DNA of 64,000 nt from MWEI01 sp964600235 (GCA_964600235.1 CAZRIV010000010.1:112233-176232); one strand, 5' to 3'; shown: positions 1-8,910, counted from the stretch's first letter. The notes: a model not told the origin generated them from the sequence alone. Made by a program: numbers and translations.

Positions 1-652
1 GAACAGTTACACGGCCAGGATCATCGACATATCGTCCGATGAGGAGGCCGGCATCAAGCACGCGACCGTGGAGATTTCGGGACAGTGGGCCTTCGGTTAC
101 CTCAAGGGGGAGACAGGGGTGCACCGCCTGGTGCGCATATCGCCCTACGACGCCAACAAGAGGAGGCACACCTCGTTTGCCTCGGTTCTCACAACGCCGG
201 AGGTGGACCAGAACATCGACATCAACATCGACGAAAAGGACCTGCGGATAGACACATACCGTGCTTCGGGCCACGGCGGCCAGCACGTGAACAAGACCGA
301 TTCGGCGGTGAGGATCACGCATATCCCCACCAATACGGTTGTCCAGTGCCAGAACGAACGCTCCCAGCACAAGAACAAGGCCTTTGCCATGAAGCTGCTG
401 GCAAGCAAGCTCTATGAGCTGGAGGAGTTCAAGCAGAAGGAGCGCATGAACGAGTTCAGCAAGGGCAAGAAGGACATCGCCTGGGGTTCCCAGATACGCT
501 CGTATGTCATGCAGCCTTACCAGCTCGTGAAGGACCACCGCACCAACCTGGAGATCGGCAATGTCGGTGCGGTCTTAGACGGCGACATCACGCCGTTCAT
601 CGATGCATACCTCATCAGCTCCGCAGCGAAGAAGGATGGCCCAGGTGCTTGA
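1..652 (+). CDS. prfB: Peptide chain release factor 2, C-terminal part (5' end outside window)
   Basis: Release factor that reads UGA and UAA stop codons and triggers peptidyl-tRNA hydrolysis on the ribosome. The reading frame is open from base 2 (216 codons to the TGA at 650), so the start lies upstream of the window. The peptidyl-transferase motif GGQ is present in the stretch RASGHGGQHVNKTDSAVRIT, followed by the conserved QCQNERSQHKNK segment and the WGSQIRSYV block near the C-terminus. The SPYDANKRRHTSF element matches the RF2 signature, which separates it from RF1. Oddity: His precedes GGQ where many RF2 proteins have Ala. The programmed frameshift region typical of prfB would lie outside the window. 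The downstream nitroreductase start overlaps its last codons, suggesting coupling. Confidence 0.95.
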   Translation, partial: NSYTARIIDISSDEEAGIKHATVEISGQWAFGYLKGETGVHRLVRISPYDANKRRHTSFASVLTTPEVDQNIDINIDEKDLRIDTYRASGHGGQHVNKTDSAVRITHIPTNTVVQCQNERSQHKNKAFAMKLLASKLYELEEFKQKERMNEFSKGKKDIAWGSQIRSYVMQPYQLVKDHRTNLEIGNVGAVLDGDITPFIDAYLISSAAKKDGPGA

Positions 653-1145
653 TCTCATCAAAAGCCGCAGGAGCATCAGGGCCTTTGTGGGCAAGGAGGT
701 CCCCCCCGAGGTGATAGACCAGATACTTGAGGCCGGCAGGTGGGCGCCTTCGGGCATGAACAACCAGCCCTGGCGGTTTGCCGTCATCAGGGACAGAAGC
801 CTCAAGGACATGGTGAGCGGGCTGACGCGCTACGGCAGGATCATCCAGGGCGCTGACGTGCTCATAGCCGTCTTCCTCGACAAGTCCGAAAGCTATAACC
901 ATACAAAGGATGTGCAGGCCTCAGGGGCCTGCATCCAGAACATGCTCCTGGCGATCCACTCGCTGGGGCTCGGCGGGGTGTGGCTGGGAGAGATCCTGAA
1001 GAGCGAAAAGGAGCTGAAGATCCTCCTTGAGGCGCCGGATGCCTATGAGCTCATGGCAGTGATCGCCCTGGGTTACCCGTCCGAGCCGATCATTACAAAT
1101 GCCAGGAGAAAGGACCTTTCGGAACTGGTCTTTTTCAGGAAGTAA
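636..1145 (+). CDS. Nitroreductase-family FMN oxidoreductase
   Basis: Small flavin-dependent oxidoreductase of the nitroreductase fold, about 170 residues. The N-terminal RRSIRAF motif binds the FMN phosphate, and WAPSGMNNQPW is the second FMN/substrate signature. The C-terminal half has the usual GLGGVWLGEI helix and a terminal Arg/Lys-rich tail. The physiological substrate cannot be read from sequence. The frame is open from an ATG at 603, but ATG 636 or GTG 645 (preceded by AAGAAGG at 629) gives the family-like start of one short helix before RRSIR, so I chose 636. It overlaps the end of prfB by 17 bp and is followed after 43 bp by the TraB-family gene, so the three are probably co-transcribed. 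Confidence 0.85.
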   Translation: MAQVLDLIKSRRSIRAFVGKEVPPEVIDQILEAGRWAPSGMNNQPWRFAVIRDRSLKDMVSGLTRYGRIIQGADVLIAVFLDKSESYNHTKDVQASGACIQNMLLAIHSLGLGGVWLGEILKSEKELKILLEAPDAYELMAVIALGYPSEPIITNARRKDLSELVFFRK

Positions 1146-1188
1146 CCGATACGTGAGCGGGAAGAACCATCCATGAGAGAGGAACATC

Positions 1189-2346
1189 ATGCCGTCTGAA
1201 AGGATACAGCTGGGGGACAAAGAGGTCATCATGGTGGGCACGGCCCACGTTTCCAGGACCTCCATCGAAGAGGTAAGGACCACCATCCGGGAAGAAAATC
1301 CCGTGGCGGTCGCGGTGGAGCTCTGCCAGGCCAGGTATGATATCATGAAAAACCCCCTTGCCTGGCAGAACATGGATATCTTCAAGGTCGTCAAAGAGAA
1401 GAAAACGGCCTTCCTCATGGCGAACCTCGTGATGGCTTCCTTCCAGAGGCGCATCGGCGAGAGGCTCGGGGTGAAGCCCGGTGACGAGATGAGGGCGGCC
1501 ATCGAAGAGGCCGAGGCCAACGGCATGGAGGTGGTGCTCGTGGACAGGAACGTCCAGATAACCCTGGCAAGGGTCTGGAGGTCTCTGGGCTTCAAGGAGA
1601 AGATGAAGCTCCTCTACGGCGCTCTGCTCTCCATCTTCGAGGTGGAGGAACTGGGAGAGAAGGACATTGAAAAGCTCAAGGAAAAGGATGTCCTGACCGC
1701 TGCGGTGGAGGAGATGGCGAGGTACGCGCCCACCATCAAGGAGGTCCTCATCGACGAGCGCGACGCATACATGGCCAGAAAGATTGCGGACATCTCCTCA
1801 CCGGGAAGGGTCGTGGGCGTCATAGGCGCCGGCCACATGAAGGGGATCCTCTCCCAGATCGAACACCCGGTGGAAGACCTCTCAAGGCTCGAAGAGGTAC
1901 CGGTGAAGAAAGACGGCGTCATGAAATGGGTCATCCCCCTGGTCATCCTGGCACTGGTCATGGCGGGATTCTTCTTCGGGGGGACAGAACAGGGCGTGGG
2001 CATGATCAAGCTCTGGGTCGTCACCACCATGGCCTGCACCGCCCTGGCCACGGTCCTTGCCCTGGCGCACCCCGTAACCATCCTCGTATCCGCGCTTGTC
2101 GCGCCCATGACCACGCTCCACCCTGCCCTGGCCTCGGGCTGGTTCGCGGGTTTGAGCGAGGCCTACCTGAAAAAGCCCAAGGTCTCGGATTTCCAGACCA
2201 TCCACGAAGACATCCTCAAGTTCAGCGGATGGTACAGAAACCCCATCACCAGGATCCTGCTGGTGGTGACGTTCGCAAACCTCGGGAGCACCGTGGGCGT
2301 GTTCATTGCCGCGCCCATCCTTACCAGGATGGTGCTGTCGGGGTAG
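1189..2346 (+). CDS. TraB/PrgY-family membrane protein
   Basis: Belongs to the TraB family, named after plasmid pheromone-shutdown proteins (TraB/PrgY) and distantly related to the TIKI/EreA metallohydrolase-like fold. The N-terminal half carries the family motif VGTAHVSRTSIEEV with the conserved His, and a central GAGHMKGI motif. These conserved His residues are thought to form the active site. The C-terminal third (from about residue 245) is hydrophobic with roughly four membrane segments separated by a short charged stretch. Length (385 aa) fits the family. Start at ATG 1189 follows a purine-rich AGAGAGGAA. Chromosomal homologues are widespread but their substrate is unknown. It ends 23 bp from the convergent LpxH-like gene. 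Confidence 0.85.
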   Translation: MPSERIQLGDKEVIMVGTAHVSRTSIEEVRTTIREENPVAVAVELCQARYDIMKNPLAWQNMDIFKVVKEKKTAFLMANLVMASFQRRIGERLGVKPGDEMRAAIEEAEANGMEVVLVDRNVQITLARVWRSLGFKEKMKLLYGALLSIFEVEELGEKDIEKLKEKDVLTAAVEEMARYAPTIKEVLIDERDAYMARKIADISSPGRVVGVIGAGHMKGILSQIEHPVEDLSRLEEVPVKKDGVMKWVIPLVILALVMAGFFFGGTEQGVGMIKLWVVTTMACTALATVLALAHPVTILVSALVAPMTTLHPALASGWFAGLSEAYLKKPKVSDFQTIHEDILKFSGWYRNPITRILLVVTFANLGSTVGVFIAAPILTRMVLSG

Positions 2347-2369
2347 ATGCAGATCTTTCCTTGTCGCTG

Positions 2370-3044
2370 CTAAAGAGGGCACAGGCGTGGGCCGGATTCC
2401 TCCCACTCAAGCCATGCACCGCTGTCGTAAAAGGCGGGAAGCACAATGAGGCCGGGTTCCGAGACATACCGGTGAAGATGCCCGCATATAACCGTATCCA
2501 CGCCTTTTTCCCGTGCAATACCTGCCCTGATCCGTGACGACGAGGAACGGATCACGGAAGAGGATCTGACAAGGGAGCGTGCGCAGCGCTCCTTCAGGGA
2601 CAGGGGGAGCAGACGGTCCAGACGGTCCAACAATGGCCATCCGTAGCGGTGCAGAAGCCTGAAGCCCCTGTCGGCCTCGGTGAGGGTATGGCCGTGGGCC
2701 ACCAGGACCCTGGCGTTATACAGGGCGATAACCGTCTCCTCGGCACGGATGATGTCGATGCCGTTCAGTCCGGAGTTGTTCAGGAGAAAGTCCCTGTTGC
2801 CCGGAAGCAGGTGGACCTTGGGAGAACGCATTGCCTGGAGCACATGAGCGAACCTGTTCTCGACTCCGCTGTACCAGTAATCGAACAGGTCACCCAGGAT
2901 GTAGATCTCCCGGGCATCCATGAGTCTTTCTGAAAGCCATGCAATGAACCGGTTCGCCTCTTCCCGGGCGTCCGGCCTCAGGTGGATGTCGGCTACGAAT
3001 ACATGCATTATTACCATAAAAGACAAAATGGCTTGATATGGCAA
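2370..3044 (-). CDS. LpxH-like metallophosphoesterase (UDP-2,3-diacylglucosamine diphosphatase family)
   Basis: Calcineurin-like metallophosphoesterase resembling LpxH, which cleaves UDP-2,3-diacylglucosamine to lipid X in lipid A synthesis at the inner membrane. Metal-binding motifs appear in family order: VADIHL, GDLFDYW, GNRDF, a VAHGH block and CGHLHR. The 224-aa length is near the usual 240. The start is uncertain. A TTG at 3044 has a well-placed AAAGGA, while ATG 3008 (MHVFVADIHL) looks more like the family N-terminus and leaves room for a promoter against the divergent peptidase gene. The sequence is divergent enough that a related phosphatase role is possible. Confidence 0.72.
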   Translation of the reverse strand: MPYQAILSFMVIMHVFVADIHLRPDAREEANRFIAWLSERLMDAREIYILGDLFDYWYSGVENRFAHVLQAMRSPKVHLLPGNRDFLLNNSGLNGIDIIRAEETVIALYNARVLVAHGHTLTEADRGFRLLHRYGWPLLDRLDRLLPLSLKERCARSLVRSSSVIRSSSSRIRAGIAREKGVDTVICGHLHRYVSEPGLIVLPAFYDSGAWLEWEESGPRLCPL

Positions 3045-3071
3045 GCAAATCCTTTTATAAAGGCAACAGTT

Positions 3072-4724
3072 ATGGGTTTGGTATATAAGAGGGGTTTCCT
3101 ACACCAGGGGAGCAGGAGGAGGAACCCGAGGAAAATAGTGTTGTCAGTCCTTGCCGTCGCAGTCGTCATCGGCGCGGTATTGGCATTCCTCGGCAAGGGT
3201 CCCTCCAAGGCTGCGCCTCCTGAGTCGCCCGAGACACAGGCCGCCGGCGTGCAGGTCGTCAAACCTGTACAGGCTCAGGCATCTCCGGATGATCCCTTCA
3301 AAGACGCAAGCAGGGTGACGCTCAATGTTGCACGGGGCGATACCTTTACCGGAATCCTCAAGGAAAACGGCATACCCCAGCGGCAGGCCCTCGACATCAT
3401 TGAACGGGTAAGGGATGCATTCGACCTCGCCAGGATCTCTGCAGGCAACGAGCTCATTCTCTATTTCAGCAGGGACAACCAGACGTTTTTAGGCTTTGAA
3501 TACGAAATCGCCGATCTCAGCCGGCTCATGGTTTCTATTGACGGGGATACCATCGAGGCCAGAAGGCAGCAGGTGGACCGCATTGTAGAACCTGATGCCC
3601 TCGACGCGCTCAGGCCGGTGGATCTGAAGGTGAGGCGCGGCGACAGCATATTCAGCCTCCTCCAGGCCTGCGGCATAAAGGACGAGCAGATACATCGGCT
3701 CTTCACCTCGGTCAGGCGCGAGTACAATCTCGCCGATATCACGCCCGGACATCCTCTGAAGGTATGGGTCACGGGTGAATCTCCCAGGACACTGGAAAAG
3801 CTCACCTATGAAATCAACCCGGTAACCTACCTGGAGGTGGTCCCCAAGGACGGCATCTTCAAGGCAAGAAAATGCACGAGGGATCTGGAGACGTCCGTGG
3901 AAAGGGCCGAGGGTACCATCACGAACTCCCTTTATGAGTCGGCGCTCAAGAGCGGTTTGAGCCCGGAGATCGTCATGAGCCTCACGGACATATTCGGGTG
4001 GGACATAAACTTTTTTACCGATATCCAGAACGGCGACACCTTCACGGTCCTCTATGAGAGATATTCCGTCCAGGACAGATTCAGAGGGTACGGGAGGATT
4101 CTTGCCGCCCGCTTCGTGGTAAAGGGCGAGGAGCACCTGGCCATCCACTACGAGGACAAAAAAGGCAAACAGGGATATTATGACGAGCACGGCAAGCCTA
4201 TCCGCAAACTTTTCTTAAAGGCGCCTCTGAACTATCGCCGCATCTCCTCGGGTTTTTCACGCAGCCGTCTTCACCCGGTGTTCCATGTGAGGAGGCCCCA
4301 TCTCGGCGTTGATTATGCAGCGCCTACAGGCACGCCCGTGGTGGCCCTGGGGCAGGGCAGGGTAAGGGCATGCGGATGGGCGCGGGGCTTTGGAAAGACC
4401 ATAACCGTCGGGCACCCGGGAGGGTATGTAACCCATTACGGTCATCTCTCGAGATTTGCAAAAGGGATCGCCAAAGGGAAGCGCGTCGAACAGGGAGACG
4501 TGATCGGATATGTGGGAAAGACGGGCATAGCTACAGGGCCGCATCTCGATTTCAGGGTCCAGTACCGGGGCAGGTATACCAACCCGTTGAAGTTAGAGCC
4601 GGTAAACGGGCCTGCGCTCCATGGACCGGCACTCGCACGGTTCAGGCAGACAAGCCTCAAGCAGCTCACCCTGCTCGATGACCCCTCCCTGAACAGGTCG
4701 CTCAAATTGGGCAAGTCGGGTTAA
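3072..4724 (+). CDS. Membrane-anchored M23 (LytM-type) peptidase with two LysM/OapA-like domains
   Basis: Predicted periplasmic murein endopeptidase of the MepM/YebA type. After a basic N-terminus comes one membrane anchor (about residues 20-40, VLSVLAVAVVIGAVLAFLG). Two LysM/OapA-like repeats follow, recognisable by RGDTFTGILKENG and RGDSIFSLLQACG. The M23 domain is at the C-terminus. Zn-ligand motif HLGVDYA and the THYGHLS motif are intact, but the last motif reads GPHLDF where the usual form is HxH, so Asp replaces the third zinc ligand. ATG 3072 was chosen because AAAGG lies 9 nt upstream and it keeps a normal N-terminus. In-frame ATGs at 2982 and 3003 would overlap the divergent gene. 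Confidence 0.88.
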   Translation: MGLVYKRGFLHQGSRRRNPRKIVLSVLAVAVVIGAVLAFLGKGPSKAAPPESPETQAAGVQVVKPVQAQASPDDPFKDASRVTLNVARGDTFTGILKENGIPQRQALDIIERVRDAFDLARISAGNELILYFSRDNQTFLGFEYEIADLSRLMVSIDGDTIEARRQQVDRIVEPDALDALRPVDLKVRRGDSIFSLLQACGIKDEQIHRLFTSVRREYNLADITPGHPLKVWVTGESPRTLEKLTYEINPVTYLEVVPKDGIFKARKCTRDLETSVERAEGTITNSLYESALKSGLSPEIVMSLTDIFGWDINFFTDIQNGDTFTVLYERYSVQDRFRGYGRILAARFVVKGEEHLAIHYEDKKGKQGYYDEHGKPIRKLFLKAPLNYRRISSGFSRSRLHPVFHVRRPHLGVDYAAPTGTPVVALGQGRVRACGWARGFGKTITVGHPGGYVTHYGHLSRFAKGIAKGKRVEQGDVIGYVGKTGIATGPHLDFRVQYRGRYTNPLKLEPVNGPALHGPALARFRQTSLKQLTLLDDPSLNRSLKLGKSG

Positions 4725-4754
4725 ATGTAACAGAACCCCTTTAGGAGGTGTTCC

Positions 4755-5513
4755 ATGATCGCCGGGTATGCCGTCATCACCATCGTCGTGCTTGTTCTCC
4801 TCTTTGTTTTTTCCGCCATCAAGGTGCTCAATGAATACGAACGTGCAGTTGTGTTCAGGCTGGGCCGGGTTCTCGAGGATCCCAAGGGACCCGGGCTCAT
4901 CATCATCATTCCCCTCATAGATAAGTACATACGCATCGGCCTGAGGACCATCGTTCAGGACGTGCCCCCCCAGGACGTCATCACCCGGGACAATGTAACG
5001 GTGAAGGTGAATGCCGTGGTTTACTTCCGCGTGATCAACCCGTTAAAGGCGGTCATAGACGTGGAAAACTACCTCTATGCCACGAGCCAGCTCAGCCAGA
5101 CAACGCTGCGCTCAGTCTGCGGCCAGGCGGAGCTCGATGAGCTCCTCTCCAAGCGTGATGAGGTGAGCGCCCACATCCAGACCATCCTGGACAGGCAGAC
5201 GGATCCATGGGGGATCAAGGTTTCCGCCGTGGAGCTCAAACATATCGACCTGCCTGAAGAGATGCAGCGGGCCATGGCCAAACAGGCCGAGGCGGAGCGT
5301 GAGAGACGGGCCAAGATCATCAATTCCGAGGGAGAGTTCCAGGCGGCTCAGAAGCTCTTCGACGCAGCAGAGGTCATCTCGAGAGAGCCCATAGCCCTGC
5401 AGCTCCGCTTTCTCCAGACCATACGTGAGATCTCGTCGGAGGGCGGCACGAATACCATCATACCCCTGCCCATTGACCTCATATCGCCGTGGATAAAAAA
5501 ACAGGGCAGCTGA
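4755..5513 (+). CDS. Slipin (stomatin-like SPFH-domain membrane protein)
   Basis: Member of the slipin branch of SPFH/band-7 proteins, which assemble into oligomeric membrane scaffolds. One N-terminal membrane segment (residues 3-23) is followed by the signature NEYERAVVFRLGRV and GPGLIIIIPLID, then the SPFH domain (about 25-185) and an Ala/Glu-rich coiled-coil region (AKQAEAERERRAKII). Length of 252 aa is typical. An NfeD partner, often next to slipins, is not adjacent here. ATG 4755 has a strong AGGAGGT at 4743. It ends 9 bp before the methyltransferase gene, so the two are probably co-transcribed. Confidence 0.93.
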   Translation: MIAGYAVITIVVLVLLFVFSAIKVLNEYERAVVFRLGRVLEDPKGPGLIIIIPLIDKYIRIGLRTIVQDVPPQDVITRDNVTVKVNAVVYFRVINPLKAVIDVENYLYATSQLSQTTLRSVCGQAELDELLSKRDEVSAHIQTILDRQTDPWGIKVSAVELKHIDLPEEMQRAMAKQAEAERERRAKIINSEGEFQAAQKLFDAAEVISREPIALQLRFLQTIREISSEGGTNTIIPLPIDLISPWIKKQGS

Positions 5514-5522
5514 TGCGTATTC

Positions 5523-6257
5523 ATGCAGACCGTCTCGAGCAGGCATAATCCCGTCTACAAGACCCTGGCCGCCCTGAAGAAGGACAGGGGTCTCATGCTG
5601 CTGGAGGGCAGGAGGCTGGTGGCCGATGCCATTGCCAGGGGGATCACCCCCAGGATGATCGCAGTCACCGAGAGCTTTATTGATGCGCACAGGCTGACTC
5701 TCCCTCCGGACATAGTCCTTGCCGATACACTCTTCCTGCGCATCTCCGAGACAGATACGCCCCAGGGCATCCTTGCCTTTTTCGAGATTCCCTGGGCATT
5801 GATGACCGAGATTGAGGATATGGAGAAGGTCATTATTCTTGACGGTCTCCAGGACCCCGGTAATGTGGGCACCATTGTCAGGACGGCAGAGGCCTTCGGC
5901 TTTCCGGGCATGATCGTCCTGGAAGGAACGGCAAGCCCCTTCTCTCCCAAGGCGGTACGGGCGTCCATGGGATCATGCCTGGGCATCAGGATAACCAGAT
6001 GTGCCGTGGAGGACTTAAAACGGCTGCCCCACCGGATTCTCGTGCTGGGTACCCAGGGCAAGAAGACTCTATCCCAGGCGCTTTTCGAGAATCAGGTGGC
6101 GATCTGCTTCGGCCAGGAGGCGACGGGAATCAGAAAAGAAGTCCTTGATATGGCGGCCGACACGGTCTTTATACCCATGAAAGGGAAAACGGAGTCCCTC
6201 AATGTGGCCGTTGCTGCAGGCATTGTCATGTCATGCGCCGCAGGCGTTATCGGGTGA
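5523..6257 (+). CDS. TrmH/SpoU-family RNA 2'-O-methyltransferase
   Basis: SAM-dependent RNA ribose methyltransferase with the SPOUT trefoil-knot fold. The N-terminal part resembles the substrate-binding domain (LEGRRLVADAI). The catalytic domain shows the three SpoU motifs: DGLQDPGNVGTIVRTAEAFG (motif 1, with the catalytic Asn and Arg), FGQEATGI (motif 2) and IPMKGKTESLNVAVAAGI (motif 3). 244 residues is the usual size. The target nucleotide (rRNA or tRNA) cannot be assigned from sequence; a second and more RlmB-like member lies at 50785-51546. Its 3' end is 14 bp from the convergent cyclic-nucleotide-binding gene. Confidence 0.9.
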   Translation: MQTVSSRHNPVYKTLAALKKDRGLMLLEGRRLVADAIARGITPRMIAVTESFIDAHRLTLPPDIVLADTLFLRISETDTPQGILAFFEIPWALMTEIEDMEKVIILDGLQDPGNVGTIVRTAEAFGFPGMIVLEGTASPFSPKAVRASMGSCLGIRITRCAVEDLKRLPHRILVLGTQGKKTLSQALFENQVAICFGQEATGIRKEVLDMAADTVFIPMKGKTESLNVAVAAGIVMSCAAGVIG

Positions 6258-6271
6258 GACGGAATCGTGTC

Positions 6272-7198
6272 TTACGGGACGCTTGTCAGCATGATCACCA
6301 CGTTTGTGCTGGCCCGTGCGCGGATGCGGTTGTTCGATATGATCGACCCCGGTCTCAGGTACTTTTTATTCTTCAGGAGCAGGGCATCATAATCGATCTC
6401 CACGATCCCATGCTTCAGGATGGCCAGGCTGTCCTTGGGATTAGGCGGAATGTCCTGGCCCTTTGTAAAGTGAAGCAAGGCTATGACTTCAGGAGCGGAT
6501 TGTACGGGGCCCTCATCCTTGAGGTCTTCAACGACCTTTTTCAGTATGCGTTCGCTGTATATGCTCTCGAGGATCTGCCTCAGACAGATATGACGTTCTT
6601 TGAGCTGCCGCAGGGGGTCTGAGGGCATCTTGGCAAGGATGGTTTTTTCCAGGGTTCTTACGGTTGCGCTCCTGGCTGTCCGGGCGAAAAATCCGATCTC
6701 TCCGAACACATCCCCGCTCAGCAGGATCCCGAGTCTGTTTTCATCGCGACAGACCTCGCATGAGCCTGTGATTATGATGAAGACATCGGTGTCTGGATCG
6801 TCGCGCCTCAGGATGACCCTGCCTTTGGGACAGGTATCGATGTCCATGATGCCGAGCAGATCGATGAAAGCCTCTTTGTCCAGTGCCGTAAAAAATTTCA
6901 ACGAGTCCTTTTTCAGCAGCGATGCGATTGATTCAAACTCCTGCTGTGCATCTCCGAATAGACCTGCTGTCCGATACGAGCGGATGATGAGAGAACTCAC
7001 CTTGGGTATGTGGCCGAGAACCGACCTTGCCTTTTTTGATACGGCAAGGGCTTTGAAATAATTCTGTTTTTTTGAATACTCCCTCATGCACTCGTCAAAG
7101 AGGCCGATGGCCTTATCCACTTCGTTCATGGATGCGGCTCGTTGGGCATCCTGCAACAGAACCCGGGGGTCTTTTGAGCTTATCCTGGATTTGTCCAT
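6272..7198 (-). CDS. Cyclic nucleotide-binding (CRP-like sensor) domain protein with N-terminal helical repeats
   Basis: 308-aa soluble protein. Residues about 10-110 look like TPR-type helical hairpins (KAIGLFDECMREYSKKQNYF). Residues about 115-225 form a cNMP-binding beta-roll with the phosphate-binding cassette GEIGFFARTARSATVRT, close to the consensus GE-x-A-x10-R-x-ATV. A third, unrecognised C-terminal region follows. There is no helix-turn-helix, so it is not a CRP-type transcription factor. It more likely acts as a sensor or adaptor through protein contacts. The start ATG has a strong AAAGGAGG. It is the last gene of the minus-strand argS-SPOR-wecB group. Confidence 0.8.
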   Translation of the reverse strand: MDKSRISSKDPRVLLQDAQRAASMNEVDKAIGLFDECMREYSKKQNYFKALAVSKKARSVLGHIPKVSSLIIRSYRTAGLFGDAQQEFESIASLLKKDSLKFFTALDKEAFIDLLGIMDIDTCPKGRVILRRDDPDTDVFIIITGSCEVCRDENRLGILLSGDVFGEIGFFARTARSATVRTLEKTILAKMPSDPLRQLKERHICLRQILESIYSERILKKVVEDLKDEGPVQSAPEVIALLHFTKGQDIPPNPKDSLAILKHGIVEIDYDALLLKNKKYLRPGSIISNNRIRARASTNVVIMLTSVP

Positions 7199-7280
7199 GG
7201 AATCCTCCTTTAACTCAAGTACAATCCATCAGGAGGATCTGTTCGTTCGGTGTATGGCCGTGGTGCTGTAGATCCGGACC

Positions 7281-8324
7281 CTACAGGTAATGGTCTTTTA
7301 TGAAACCTGCAATTTTCAGGCTCGCCTTACCATCACCGAAGGGATTATGCACCTTTTCGAAGCTCATGTCCATCATTTTAATTACAGCATTGACGATGGG
7401 TTCTCTTCGGGCCTCCACCAGGCAGTTGGCACCGGCCTGAACGGTCTCGGGCCATTCGGTGGTATCGCGGACGGTCACGCATGGACAACCCAGCAGGAAT
7501 GCCTCTTTCTGCACCCCTCCCGAGTCGGTGATCATGCACCTGGCGCCCTTCACCATGGCAAGCATGTCCAGGTAGCTCACCGGCTCCGTCACCTTGATGC
7601 CGGCCGGAGGATCCTGGAGAACGTGGGCGAACATGTTTCCGGTGCGGGGATGTACGGGGAAGATCACTGAAGTACTGCGGGATATGTCCTTCAGCGCCTC
7701 CCAGACGGCAAGGAACCTTTCCGGATTATCCGTGTTTTCGGCCCGGTGGATGGTAACGAGGGCATAATCGCCGGGACATGGATTTTTCAGTTCTTCCGTG
7801 CACACCTGCAGGAGGGCATCGTACATGACGTCACCACTCAGCGTTCCCTCGATGCCTTCAGCCTTGAGGATATTGACGGCATTTTGCGTAGGGCAGAAAT
7901 GATGGTCGCTCACGTGGTCGGTCACGACCCTGTTGATCTCTTCAGGCATGCTCCTGTCATAGCTGCGGACCCCTGCCTCCACATGGCCTATTCCGATGGA
8001 GAGCTTGGCCGCGCTCAGCGCCCCGGCCATGGTGGAGTTCGTATCGCCGTACACCAGGACCATCTTCGGGCTTTCCCTGACCAGGACGTCTTCGATGCCC
8101 TGGAGCATCTTGGCTGTCTGGCGACCATGGGTGTCCGAGCCGATCCCGAGGTAAAAATCCGGGGGATGAAGTCCCAGGGAGGTGAAATGGAGGTCCGACA
8201 TGGTGTAATCGTAATGCTGGCCCGTATGCAGCACCTTGAACGGTATATTCAATTGCGTAAATGCCCGGACTACCGGTGCAAGCTTGATGAACTGGGGGCG
8301 TGCCCCGACGATATGAAGGATTAT
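7281..8324 (-). CDS. wecB: UDP-N-acetylglucosamine 2-epimerase, apparently starting at a non-canonical AUA codon
   Basis: Non-hydrolysing epimerase converting UDP-GlcNAc to UDP-ManNAc for envelope polysaccharides. Family motifs include TGQHYDYTMSD, VYGDTNSTMAG, GHVEAGVRS, PEEINRVVTDH and TDSGGVQKEA. The essential N-terminal motif ILHIVGARPQFIKLAPV is encoded in frame upstream of every ATG, GTG or TTG. Counting back from the first such codon (TTG 8252) adds 24 residues and reaches ATA at 8324, which sits 8 nt after a perfect GGAGG (8337-8333). Either AUA (or the next codon AUC) initiates translation or an ATG was mutated or misread here. Starting at 8252 would delete the nucleotide-binding N-terminus. 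It lies 53 bp after the SPOR gene. Confidence 0.85.
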   Translation of the reverse strand: MILHIVGARPQFIKLAPVVRAFTQLNIPFKVLHTGQHYDYTMSDLHFTSLGLHPPDFYLGIGSDTHGRQTAKMLQGIEDVLVRESPKMVLVYGDTNSTMAGALSAAKLSIGIGHVEAGVRSYDRSMPEEINRVVTDHVSDHHFCPTQNAVNILKAEGIEGTLSGDVMYDALLQVCTEELKNPCPGDYALVTIHRAENTDNPERFLAVWEALKDISRSTSVIFPVHPRTGNMFAHVLQDPPAGIKVTEPVSYLDMLAMVKGARCMITDSGGVQKEAFLLGCPCVTVRDTTEWPETVQAGANCLVEARREPIVNAVIKMMDMSFEKVHNPFGDGKASLKIAGFIKDHYL

Positions 8325-8377
8325 GGCCCTTACCTCCGAATGCGATCTGCCGACCGGATGCAGTCTGCCCGGTCAGC

Positions 8378-8905
8378 CTACATCTTCACGACCTTGCATT
8401 GCCGATTGATCTTGGCGGAAAGCTTTTCGCAGTCCTTCACCGCCGATTCCATGGTCGTGAACGTGTTCCATCTCACGCAGTACATCTTTCCCTCCTTGTC
8501 GACCCTGAAGGAAAGCCTGCTCTTATCTCTGAGTTCTTTGGCGACTTTCTCGGCTTTTTCCCTGGTTTTGAACGCGCTGACCTGGATGGTGTAGCTGGCA
8601 ACATCCGGTGCCGCAATATCCTTCTGGCCCAGTATGTCATAGAACTTCAGATCAGCGGGATTCAACGAGCTCGCCTTGGGCTTGGGCTGCTCCATGCTTG
8701 CCTGGGGCGCTTCCCCTTTGGAAAAGGCGCTTTCCCATGTCTGCTGAATCGGATCAAGGGAGAGTTCAGAGCGGCTCCCGAAATAGGAGAAGATGAAGCT
8801 GACGCCTGCAAGCAGGCCCAACGAAAGGAAAAGCAATGCCATGTTCCTGGCAAGGGACGATTGTCCGGGCCGGAGCCCCTTTTTCCTGGTGGTCTTCCTC
8901 GTCAT
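8378..8905 (-). CDS. SPOR-domain membrane protein
   Basis: 175-aa single-pass inner-membrane protein. A short basic cytoplasmic tail is followed by a membrane segment (about residues 22-43, MALLFLSLGLLAGVSFIFSY), a low-complexity periplasmic linker rich in Pro/Ser/Ala, and a C-terminal SPOR domain (about 103-175) beginning ASYTIQVSAFKTREKAEKVA. SPOR domains bind denuded glycan strands at the division septum, so a role in cell division or envelope constriction is likely. The start lies 5 bp after the argS stop codon, indicating co-transcription with argS. Confidence 0.88.
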   Translation of the reverse strand: MTRKTTRKKGLRPGQSSLARNMALLFLSLGLLAGVSFIFSYFGSRSELSLDPIQQTWESAFSKGEAPQASMEQPKPKASSLNPADLKFYDILGQKDIAAPDVASYTIQVSAFKTREKAEKVAKELRDKSRLSFRVDKEGKMYCVRWNTFTTMESAVKDCEKLSAKINRQCKVVKM

Positions 8906-8910
8906 CTCTA

